This document shows positions 1 to 10,483 of a stretch of DNA of 64,000 nt, in pieces. The notes beneath the pieces were generated by a model. It did not search any database. It had not been told where the DNA came from and saw nothing but the letters and a program-made list of their open reading frames with translations. The position numbers were made by a program, and so were the translations under genes. Positions within the stretch are counted from its first letter, which is position 1; every line of letters starts with the position of its first letter. Origin of the DNA: Bipolaris cookei (lineage: Eukaryota > Ascomycota > Dothideomycetes > Pleosporales > Pleosporaceae); assembly GCA_002286855.1 (NCBI GenBank), contig NRSV01000025.1, positions 248,001 to 312,000 on the forward strand, read 5' to 3'.

Positions 1-3000
1 TACATGACGTGTCTCCTATTGTGGTGCTCCGTCTGGTTGAGCAGAGTCTCAATCCTAGGCTGTGTAAAGCTCCAAGCTCCTGCGTTGAGCGGCTCCTCTT
101 GACACCAGATGATGTTCTGTGCATTGGGGTACGAGTCGAGGTTATCCTTGAGCTGCTGCCATGGGAACGGGTTGAGCTGCTCGATGCGGGTAATCGCCAC
201 GTCCTTCTCCCCACGAGCCTCACGCTCCTTGACAAGCGCCGCGTAAACCTGACCGGTGCAGAGAATGACGCGGTTGATACCCTCGTGTGATTCAATCTCT
301 CCGCTGGCGTGTGCTGGGTCCTCGATGATCCACTGGAAGTGCGAGTCTCCGGTGAACTCATCAATGCTCGAGCGCGCAATTGGGTGGCGAAGGAGTGACT
401 TGGAGAAGAATAAGACAAGCGGCTTGCGGAACTGGCGGTTCATCTGGCGACGGAGAAGATGGAACAAGTTAGATGGCTTCGTTGTGTAGGCAATCTGCAT
501 GTTGCAGTCCTGGTGCTGGCGATCAAGCTTCTCCGGCGATGGGAAGATGCGCGGGTCCTCATTGCACAGCTGCAGGTAACGCTCAATACGTCCCGAAGAG
601 TGCTCGGGGCCTTGGCCATCATAACCGTGTGGCAAGCTCATGACAAGACCAGAACGCTGAAGCCACTTGACTTCGCCTGATGCAATGAATTGATCGATGA
701 TGACCTGAGCAGTGTTGGCAAAGTCACCAAACTGGGCCTCCCACATGACAAGCGCGTTGGGTGATGACAGTGAGTATCCGTATTCGAAACCAAGCCTGGA
801 ATGGGTTAGTCAGCATGATACATCAAAACAAAAATGTTCGTCACTTACACTCCGTACTCGCTGAGGGACGAGTTGGAAATGGTAAATGTTGCCTGGTCCT
901 GGCTGAGGTTTTGCAGGGGGGTGTATGTCTTCTCCGTCTCCTGGTCGTGGAGAACAGCGTGACGCTGAGAAAAGGTTCCGCGCTCCACGTCCTGTCCAGA
1001 GACACGGACATGGTGGCCCTCCATGCACAAACTTCCGAATGCCAATGCTTCAGCCGTAGCCATGTCGATGTTCTGGCCATCCATGACCGTCTTGGTACGA
1101 CCAGCCAAGATACGCTTCAAGTTTTTGTGTACGTTAAAGTCCTCTGGCGCCTCTCCAATGACCTTGGCGATGTGCTTCAGTTGAGACTCTTCAATGGCAG
1201 TTGGCAAATGAGGCAACACCTCGGTGGCAAGCTCTTTCGGGGTCTTGAAGCCGTTCCATGCAGAAGTGAGCCACTCCCGAGAGTTGGGAACATAGTCTTT
1301 GCTACGGTTGAAGCTCTCGTCTAGCATGCCCCAGACCCAAGCCTTGTGCTCGTCAATGTCCTCCTTGGTGAAAGTCTTCTCCTCGAGGAGCTTCTTGGTG
1401 TAGATGTCCAGTGTCTGAGGTTGTTGCGAGATCTTCTTGTACATGAGGGGCTGAGTGAAGAAAGGTTGATCCGTTTCGTTGTGACCCTGTTTCCTGTAGC
1501 AAACCATGTCGATGACTACATCCTTCTTGAATTCGGCACGGAAGTCGGCGGCGAGCTGGCAAACAAAGTTGACAGCCTCAACATCATCGCCGTTGACGTG
1601 GAAGACGGGCGCATCAATGGCCTTGGCGATATCGGAGCAGTAAGGAGTAGAGCGCGAAAACCTAGGATCTGTGGTGAAACCAATCTGATTGTTTACAACA
1701 ATGTGAATGGTTCCGCCAGTGTGGTAGCTGGGCAGCTGGTGGAAGCCCATAGTTTCATAGACGACACCCTGTGCAGCAAAAGCGGCGTCACCGTGCAGAA
1801 GAACACCCATGGCACTGACGGCTTCCTTCTCATCGTTGTTGTAGTGCAGAATGGCGCGGGTCTTTCCAAGCACAACGGGGTCCTCAGCCTCAAGATGAGA
1901 CGGGTTGGCGACAAGGGACAGCTGCACGCGCTTTCCAGACGGGGTAGGACGCTCAAAGTTCATACCTAAGTGGTACTTGACATCACCCGAGCCCTCTTCA
2001 TTGGCCTCAGCAGTACCGGCAAACTCACTGAAAATGGACTCGTTGGGTTTCCTGACGACATTGGAGAGCACGTTGAGACGTCCACGGTGAGGCATACCAA
2101 TGACGATATCCTTGACACCATAATCGACACTTCGGTCGATCAAGGCCTTCATTCCGGGAATCAAACTCTCGCCACCTTCAAGACCGAATCGCTTGTCATT
2201 GGGGTATTTGGTAGCCAAGAAGGCTTCGAAATTTGTGCCCCAGATGAGGCGGTCCAGAATGCGGCGCTTCTCATCGACGGAGTACTTGAACGGCGTGGGA
2301 ACCTCGATGCGCTCACGGAGCCAATCGCACTGCTCTCTGTCCGGGATGTGAATGTATTCTATTCCGTAGGAACCGCAGTACAGGCGCTCGCAGGCGTCGA
2401 TGATCTCCTTAAGCTTCATCTTCTTGCGAGACTCTGTCCTGAAGCGGGGGAGGATACCTGGGCCGAGCTCAATTTCCTGCTCCAGATCCTTGTCGGTAAA
2501 GTTGTAGTGAGAAAGCTCGAGCTCGCGGGGCTTGTTATAGCCAAAAGACTCTGCCTCTGAGCGAATGCCGAGCGGGTCAATCTTGGCCTTGTGGTGGCCA
2601 CGGGTCTGGTATGCGCGGACGAGCAATTGGACCTTGAGATGGTTCATGATGTCTGTACCTTCAACATTGGCCATGCCCATGCCCGGTCTGGCTGTAGCGC
2701 CCTGAGGCGAGCTCATGATGGTGGGCGGCGGCTGGAAGGCTTGAGACACGGGCATGTCGCCAGACTCCATGTTGTGGAAATAGACCTGCCATGAGTAGTG
2801 AACACTCTCGGGGTCATGTTTCCACTGCATGTACATGGCATCGATGTAGTTTGCCGTGTTGCCCTGGAGGAACGAGTCGTTGGGGTCCTATGCCGTCATC
2901 GTTAGCTGGGGCAGAAGAGTTTGTATCTGGGGGGTAGATGGGCACGCACAACGCCCTTGCTGGTCTCCTCAGCCGAAACGGCATAGGGACGGCGGTGGGT

Positions 3001-3129
3001 AAGCGCAAGAGGGCGGCGACATGTCGAAATAGCCGTTCTCGAGGGCTGTGCGAAGGTAGAGAAAGATGCTCTGGCTGGGGCGCTCCCCGGGAGCTTGCGA
3101 GAGCACTGGCGCAGGGTGTTGCGCAACAT
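1..3129 (-). CDS. KGD1: 2-oxoglutarate dehydrogenase E1 subunit, mitochondrial (3' end outside window)
   Basis: Thiamine-diphosphate E1 component of the 2-oxoglutarate dehydrogenase complex, which decarboxylates 2-oxoglutarate in the TCA cycle in the mitochondrial matrix. Three exons are read: 3129-2950, 2887-849 and 795-1, with introns 2949-2888 and 848-796 (donors GTGCGT and GTAAGT). The joined frame gives about 1004 residues. The first 50 or so are a basic Ser/Arg-rich presequence starting MLRNTLRQCSRK. The splice restores the family block DPNDSFLQGNTANYID. Hallmarks are GMPHRGRLNVLSN, HGDAAFAAQGVVYETMG and VNNQIGFTTDPR, all expected in the ThDP and active-site core. The frame is still open at base 1, so some tens of C-terminal residues are missing. 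It is divergent from TFB1. Identification is very secure; only the exon borders are inferred. Confidence 0.96.
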
Positions 3130-3961
3130 TGTGAATTAGGATGTCAGGGCGGAGGAAGGGATGCGTGTCATCCAAGCAGACAGTGGTGTACAGAAGAGAG
3201 CTTCTGCGATGGCAGTGTGCCGTCCAAAAGTGAGCAAGCCTGATCATGGCACATGCGTAGGGCCCCGTGTTCCACACTAGCGCCCTGTGCGATCCAGGAC
3301 GGTTCGGAACAGGCCTCGTCAAATGCCTCAAACACGAATCGTCCAGCCAATGTCTGGGGCCTCTTGTCCGCGCCCAACTGCTGCCATGGCTTTGTGGCAT
3401 GTATCTTTACGCTGCCTTTTGCTTGCTGCCTGTCGTGCTGGCCATGGTTGCACTGAGGCACGAATGCACCCGGGAACCTCACCCACAGTGCAGCGCCCGC
3501 CAATGACAGCGGGTATATTATGTAAGCGGGAAGCGCAAGCTGTGCCGGTGCTGAGGGTGTGTGACGGATATGTATCCGTTGCGCCACATGTGCGTCAACG
3601 GGCTTGGCTTACACTATGCCGTGCCGTGTTCTTCGTAATGCTACTCTAAGTATGTATGTACATGCCGGCCGAGACAAGTCAGTGAGTACTCGGACTGCAT
3701 CTATTGATAAGAAGAGAGGCCGTATACACGTATCTCGTGACCTGGCTATGTGGCTGCTCCTACTATGTGTAAACTGGACTAGACGAGTACTAGATAGACT
3801 ACTACAAAACGCGTCCCAAGCGAAGCAAAAGCAGTCCACTGCGCAAGGGCGGGTGATGCGTGGTCACGTGCACCGCGTCAATCTGGGGAACCCCAAACTA
3901 GTCTAGCATTCTTCAACCGCGTCAGGCCTACCCACGTCGTGCATCCCCCTCCAACCCGCCC
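3130..3961. other. Divergent intergenic region between KGD1 and TFB1
   Basis: About 830 bp separating two divergent housekeeping genes, so it should hold both promoters. A CACGTG E-box-like hexamer lies near 3864, close to the TFB1 start. The short open frames here overlap each other on both strands and show no recognisable product, so no gene is called. Confidence 0.6.
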
Positions 3962-5982
3962 ATGGCTGCCGCACAGTACAAGAAGCAGGACGGCACTGTC
4001 TCCGTCTCTGCCGATGGCAAGACAGTGGCTTGGAGGTCGGCCAGTGGCGCGCTTCCTCCGCTCTCAATAGCTATAGTAGACATCGCAAGTATGCCCACCA
4101 CCCACACCCATGCTTCGCCACAGAAAACATCCAGGCAGTTGACTTGCGCCCAGATCTGCAGCAAACTCCTGCAACCGCTACAAAGGCCTCCATCAAGATC
4201 GTTGTCAAGGAGCCGTCACCCCAAGCTGGTAACCACACCTTTACATTTACCTCCACCGCCGCTCGCGACGATCAGCAAACCATAACCGGCGCCCTGCGCA
4301 AATGGATCGAAAACTCAAAACAACAGGCTACCCCTTCACCTACACCGGTAGCGGCCAAGGCAGGTGAAGGCGATGGCGGCCCATCTGCCGCTATGGCCAT
4401 GGCACAGACCGTAGCAGCAGCGGCCAAAAGCGACCAAGACACTTACGACGATGCAAAGCTGCTTGCCGACACGTCCCTACAAATGTCATTGCTCAATTCC
4501 AACCCGGCGCTTCGACAGCGTTTTGATCGCGCTCTTCTCAAGAAACCTGATTCTGTCTCGGTCCTGCAATTCTCAATGCAGTTCTGGTCAACCCGGGTAC
4601 ACATGTTGAGGTCGCATGCCACAGAAAGATCTCAGGCGACAGGAACCTACAATGTCTTGTCTGTCATCAAGTCAAAATCAGTCAACGGTACTCTGATGTT
4701 GAACTTAACCAAAGAGCAAATCGAGCTCCTCTTCAGGCAGCACCCGATAGTCCAAAAAGCATACAATGAAAATGTTCCCCCACTAACAGAGGGCGACTTC
4801 TGGGAAAGATTTTTTCACAGTCGATTGATGAAAAAGCTCAAGGGAGAACGCATCCAAGACAAGGACGTGCTTGACCCCAAGCTGGACAAGTACTTGAGTT
4901 ATGACGAAACAGCAGATAGCTCCCTGGACCTGCTTGCTGCCTCTATCCCAACTTTCATCAACATTGAGGCCAACGAAAACAATCACAGCCAAAAACAAGG
5001 TAATCGACCCGACTTCACCATGAATCCGGCCCATTACGAAAAAGCACCCATTCTTCGCGTCTTGAATCGCATGAGCGAAAAAATGATGAAGGAGGTGCCA
5101 CCATCGGATGCAAATCGGCACGGGCCAGCCGGGGTCGATGAAGAGACATACAAAGAGCTGCAACTGCGTGATCTTCAGCTTGCAGACGACGACAATCGGG
5201 TAGTACTCAAGGTACATGATCAAAGCCGGTTTTTTTCGGCTGGACAAAGCGTGCATACCTCGACCAGTGCTGCGACATACACGAAGCGCACTCCCGCACA
5301 GGCCCTATCTACTCTGCACCAAGATCTTCGCAAGTTTGACGGTAACATTGACCAGGCTTCTAAAGTTGATCTACATTCCCTCATCGAAATCAACGATGAA
5401 AGCAGTAGTGACGAGGAGGAATCTGTCTCCAAGAAGAAGACAAAGGTTCGCAGTATATCATCACGGAAAGCAGCCTCTTCACAAATCTTATCGGCTCTCA
5501 AGAAGCGACATCTGCACAATGATGACTATTCCTCATCCAAGTCTATCCCTACCGTGCAGCGAGCAAAGGAGCTTCATGTCTCTGAAGCTGTCCTCGACAA
5601 TCTGACCATGACCCACAATACCACTGTCGAGTTCCTACATTATTTCTGGGCTGTGTTCTACTCGGGAGACCCCGACCGTGCAAACGAGATTGCAAGGCTC
5701 ATTGAGACACTCGACAAATCGCTTGATCGCATCAAGGCTGTTGCTGACATGGCAGAAGCAGAGCGTGTGGCTAGGATTGAGCACGCGCGAAAAGAAAACG
5801 AACTCTCCAACCAAAGAGAACGCAAGAAGCGTAAGTTCGATCCTGAGGCTATTAGAGGAGGGGCAAAAGTTGTCAATCAAATCATCGATCCTCTGCTTCG
5901 AGCGATAGACGCTGCACGTCGTCAATACCAGACGGCACTTCGGGAACAAGTAGCGCGTAGCTCCTCAAACGTTGCCGCTTGA
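3962..5982 (+). CDS. TFB1: TFIIH core subunit Tfb1 (p62)
   Basis: Structural subunit of general transcription and nucleotide-excision-repair factor TFIIH, acting in the nucleus. Exon 1 is 3962-4088, exon 2 is 4154-5982, with a 65-bp intron (GTATGC...CCCAG). Splicing creates DIANLQQTPATATK and joins the two halves of the N-terminal PH-like domain (QYKKQDGTVSVSADGK ... ASIKIVVKEP). The product is 651 residues. The middle carries the BSD-type region, seen as LLADTSLQMSLLNSNPALRQ followed by FWERFFHSRLMKKLKGERI. The C-terminal third is helical and charged (NEIARLIETLDKSLDRIK). Length and domain order match fungal Tfb1. The ATG at 3962 is chosen because the PH domain begins directly after it. Confidence 0.93.
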
Positions 5983-7105
5983 ACCAATTTACCGGACGCA
6001 GTCGTTTTTGTAGGTAAAATACCACACATCGATTTGCATAGCGAAAGGCGTTCAGGGCACAGGGGCCTTAGAGTTCAAGTTAGCAGTTCAGCGCCTTTTT
6101 TTGCAGAGTAGGAAATACATTTTGTCTATGTATTTGATCCACTTCGTCCAATGATTGATGAAGGGTCATCTTCATCTATCACATAATGCAGTAGTCAGAG
6201 TTCGCAACAAGCAATTAAGTGGGGCTCAAAAGGTCCAACTTGACTTGCTTGATTACCTATTAGAGCCTAGTTGTTTCCTATGAAGGTTTAGCTTCTACTT
6301 GTATAGGTAAGTGGGTCTCTGAAGGTGAACAACTTGACTTGCTTGTTGCGAATTCTGGCAGTTGTTCTGTGCACACCGCAATTCACAGATGAGAAGCTCC
6401 TCGAATGACCTCACACTGCATGTTAGAAACGTCTTGGATAAGATATGCGCAGTGCTGAAACGTGAGTTTCTAGGCTATTTGGCTGGCTTAAGTGCCGCGT
6501 GTTACATATTGAGGTTGGTGAAGTGACTGTTTATCGTGCTTTCTCAAGCAGATTATCGCGCCATTGCTGGTTGGGACGACTTCGGCACTAAGCAACCTAG
6601 CCCGTGTTTTCGCCCCACTTAACCCGCAGCTCGTCCATCTTCTTGAGAACTTTATCTCCACCACCTATCTCGTTATCGCTATGACAGCAATCCGAAGAGC
6701 CAGAGACACACGCAGAAGTACGGAAATCATTGTTTGAAAGAGTACGCCTGATTTAGAGTTGCGTAGAAAGCATTAAATGTTATTGTCCCTTCAAGACATA
6801 GTCCATTACTACAGAGAAACGTACAGCATGAGGTCTGATCGACTTGAATCCAGTACCTAAACAAAGGAAAACGCGCTATAAATCAATAGGAAAGCTAGGG
6901 AATAAGAACCAAAGACCGTCGCTAATGCAAATGAAGCGAATATATGGAAGAGCCTTGGATGACAACGCCGGTATTTTCTGGCACTGGGAGCGGTAATGAG
7001 GCATCCTTGACATCTACAGAGAAAAAGGCGGCATTACAGACCCGTTTGATGAGGACAAGAAAGAATGATCTCGGCTTTCTTCGAAGTCGCGGTCAGTACT
7101 CGATT
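5983..7105. other. Intergenic region downstream of TFB1
   Basis: No convincing gene. It contains the MITE-like inverted-repeat unit at 6194-6359, listed separately. The rest is unstructured sequence with short, overlapping open frames only. Confidence 0.5.
6194..6359. repeat. Small MITE-like element with terminal inverted repeats and internal direct repeats
   Basis: The left end reads CAGAGTTCGCAACAAGCAA from 6196. The right end, read on the minus strand from 6357, is CAGAATTCGCAACAAGCAA, giving 18 of 19 matches. Inside, a 35-37 bp segment at 6217-6251 (AAGTGGGGCTC ... CTTGACTTGCTTG) is repeated with small changes in direct orientation at 6309-6345. There is no coding capacity. A clean target-site duplication is not visible; GCAGT occurs at 6188-6192 and 6358-6362 but does not fit symmetric ends. 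A non-autonomous DNA transposon is the likeliest reading. Confidence 0.55.
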
Positions 7106-7738
7106 TCATCGCCGGAAGTGATCGCGCGCTGGGTCATAATACAGGTGTGTTCCTGCTTTCTATCAGTAAGGGCAGACGAGTGGCGGTGCGTTTGAAGCCT
7201 CATTTTTGTACTATATTACTCACCTTCCCGGCTTGAAGAAGCACTGTTGTTCGCGTTTCTGTCTCTTGGTCTGTTGTCCCTACAAAGACAGTGAGCACTA
7301 CTACAAGTCCGGATCATAGTCATAATTGACCTACCTGTAGCGGAAGCTGTGCCAAAGATACCATCTAGCGACCCAGTTCTCTTCGTTGACTGCAGTTCTG
7401 TAACAGCCCATGTAATAATATGGACGAGTCTCAGGGCAGGCGTCGCGAACCACCATTAACACACACGAATGCTTTGCGGTCTCTGATATTTCGTCCCACC
7501 TGTAGGGCTCGCATACGGAGGGATCTGTCTTGGACTGGTCTGTTAGATTGTGCGGATTACTGCTTAGTGCGTCTCGAGCGATTTCGGCTTCTTTCTGCGC
7601 AGACAGATGTATCAGCAGTTTTCTTTCGGACCTAGTCTGGATTCGTACCAAGAGCAGTTTGTGAATACGATCACTAAGGCCTAATCGAGCACAAATTGCA
7701 CTTTTGTCGGCGCTCTGAGGAAGGGGGGGCATTGACAT
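7106..7738 (-). CDS. Hypothetical protein, small spliced fungal gene
   Basis: Not recognised functionally. Proposed exons are 7738-7335, 7279-7224 and 7152-7106, with introns of 55 and 71 bp (donors GTAGGT and GTGAGT, acceptors TTGTAG and AGCAG). All phases agree and give 168 residues. Exon 1 has Cys/Arg/Trp-rich features, with RDACPETRPYYYMGCYRTA and ENWVARWYLWHSFRYR. Splicing continues this as DNRPRDRNANN, a basic polar run that follows naturally. The composition looks like a real conserved fungal protein rather than chance, but this rests on impression and splice consistency. The start is the first ATG of the frame (MSMPPLPQSADK). It stands alone in a gene-poor region. Confidence 0.5.
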
Positions 7739-10483
7739 CTTTGGCAACTCTGTTTCGAAACTCGATGTATTGCGACAACCAGCGATACGCAGACTAGGAC
7801 GTGAAAATGTATGGCCGAAATAGGGGACCCGAAGGTATATTTTCGTCTTTATATTTCGAGCCAGGATCCTTAGAGGGCGGTCGATCCCACGGAGGTACCT
7901 TCACGTGACAACGGGGCACCAGTATCCCACTTCCTGTCGTAACATGGTGCATAAGCCACAGCGACAGGGACGCGGGATGTGCTGCGCTTCATCCCTTGAC
8001 GGGTAGCGACTCATACCTACCACTACTCGTTCGGGCCGGAGCGCCATTTCGTTAACGCAACCTTGCTCGCAACCAGCGAATCTTCGGCCTTTTGCCTGGT
8101 TCCCGCCGATCCCACTGACAAGGTGGGTCACCTGGCTCTCGCGTATCCTCCCGTACAGACGGTAACGGTAGTTAGCTGCATATTAAAGTCAACATTGTGA
8201 TTTATTACAAGGGCGTCCGCTTCACATACGCTGCTTGCATGGTGCTGTCGCGATAACCTGTAGATCTCTCGGTATCATCCACCCTCTTTCGTTGGCGCCA
8301 GCTGTGGCAGTATGTGCTAGGTTTGTTTCTCACGACAATGTCCACACTGCATGTTTCGGGCCGCCAGGTCACCATCATGCTCTGAGACCAAAAGCCCTGC
8401 TGACGGGCATGAGCGATGGACAAGGGTGGAGAAAAAAGAAGTAAACTCTGCAAGTTTGGGTACGGCTGTACGTATCTCAAGCCCTATCAAGATCAACCGC
8501 CAATGAAGTGTGGGATCTGAGGGTTCATGACACCAGCTGGGCACGTCCAGGCCTCCTGAACGTTTAGTTTTGAAGGCTACCGATGTGAATGCAGGTGCCC
8601 AGAAACAATAGGGCCGATCGAATCATGTACTTGTGGGTAGGATGCAAAATCAGTCCACATGTACAGTGTGGTGGATCGTGCCCCGCAAGGTAGAGTATGC
8701 TAGCTTTGCGCTTGCATGATGGTGGGCATGGTGCCGGCTACAATTCCACGAGTCACATATCGTCATTTAATACAAGACCAATGGGTAGACCCAGAAGCGT
8801 GTAGGGAGTTCAGGTCGGACGATAGTGTATCCTGTAGAAGGCGCAAGCGAACGCACCGAGCAACAGTCATCAGAGCGATCCGACAACCTGAAACGAGGAA
8901 ACCTGTGTGTTTCAAGACGGAAACGCATGTCATCTGAAGACGACCATGTGTACCACATGCACCACCAACACGGGAGCTTCTGGAAGCTTGCGGCTCCGAA
9001 AACCTCCCCACAACCCGAGAACAGATTGAAGCCGCCGAAAAAGAGCCAAAGACAAAGTAATGGTATCGATGGACGGATCAGCTACTCTGGGACTACGGCC
9101 TGATGCGTACCGAACTTGCTTGGAAATTTGAGAGAGTGTGAGAATCACCCCTCGCGTCTCCACACGATATAGTTTTGAAGTCTTCGTCATTCTACCAGGA
9201 GGCGTTTCGTGGCTACTCGCAGTGTCTAGGTATGCACGCGCAACGTTTAAGTGGACGAGGATTGACGTGCAAATCAGCGACAAGCCACAAGCGTTATGCA
9301 TTCGGCGTGGTCATGGAGCCTTGATACAAACCCTAAGGGCTCAAGCAGCTGGACTTGTCTGACCGTTTAGACATACTATATTGGCTCCGCCACAAACCGC
9401 TCGCGTGCTGTATTGGAAGTTTGTGGAGCGAACATGACAAGGAACAAGCTATCAGCTGGTGGCAACCAGAGTCAAGCTCAGGATGCGCTCGGGTCACTAA
9501 TACGCCCTATTGCGGAAGCCAAAGTGGGTTAACCGCAGGTGCCGCACGTTCAGTGAAGCTGACGTGTGGTTTGACGCCACAAGCGGATTTCCAGGGAATG
9601 CCATGACGCCTTCCGTTTTGGGGACATACAGTACACGGGCACAGCAAGAGAAAGCGTCAGCCCACTTTCTTCATGTAAGTGGCGTTGTAGAGGGTTGCGG
9701 GTGTTCTGACGGATCAAGATTAGGTTCGTAGCCAGTCCTTTGCAGGGGTGAACAGGCAATACACGCTACGCAAGGGTCCGTCCTGGTCCCACCTGGCCGC
9801 GCCACCGTGTTGATAATCCCCCAGGGCCGTTGTCCATCTTTTCCCTTGACACAGGCAGGCTACAATGAGTCGTCTAGCTGATCAGCATCGTCTTCTGTTG
9901 CCCAGTGGCTCGTACTCTGAGTCGGCCTGGGAGGCGCCACTCAATATGCTCTACCCAGTTTGCACACGGTCACTGCTACCCAACCCGGACCCGAAAAATA
10001 AAAGCAGCCCGCTGAAGAAAGGAGCACACACCGAGACAAGCACAGCTGATGTTGCTTTTTCCTGTCGTTTGCGACAAAGCGGAAACGTCTGGAGTCTTGG
10101 GGGGGGCTCCAATGAGCGGAGCATTTTCATTGGCCTGTGCTGCCCATGTACTGCCGAGTCAGACACGGTAGTATCTTTCTCTCGCTTGCCCGTAGCAGAA
10201 ACCGAGACTGTGCCTACCATGGTCACACATACACAAGTTTGCCGGGCGAGGCTCAGGTGCGAATCTAATCTATTTGTCTGGGCAGCCATGGGCCGAGCAA
10301 CTGCAGCCGCAGTTGCCGACTTGCATCATCGGGAAGGACGTTGTAAAGAAGCGTGCAGGATCACTGCAGTGCCCACAGGATGACGATGTTGGGGTCGCAT
10401 CCACCAGGTCCCGCCTTCATGCACATTACGATCCAAGTATCGATCGCATCTCAGCTTGGGCATGAGTACATTGACGACATGGC
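7739..10483. other. Gene-poor region
   Basis: About 2.7 kb without a supportable gene. Several open frames of 60-170 codons exist but overlap on opposite strands, lack recognisable motifs and do not join by good introns. A G run sits near 10100. It probably includes the 5' region of the 858-residue orphan at 10484. Confidence 0.45.

Noticed and set aside
1346..2560. Long plus-strand frames of about 200 codons each
   Set aside because: They lie antisense inside the KGD1 coding exon and reflect codon bias of the real gene; no domain is recognisable.
3168..3649. Frames of 120-140 codons between KGD1 and TFB1
   Set aside because: Mutually overlapping on both strands in a divergent promoter, without splice sites or motifs.
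9865..10383. 172-codon plus-strand frame just before the 858-codon gene
   Set aside because: Contains a G-run-derived Gly stretch and no domain. It could be part of the upstream leader, and no good intron joins it to 10484.
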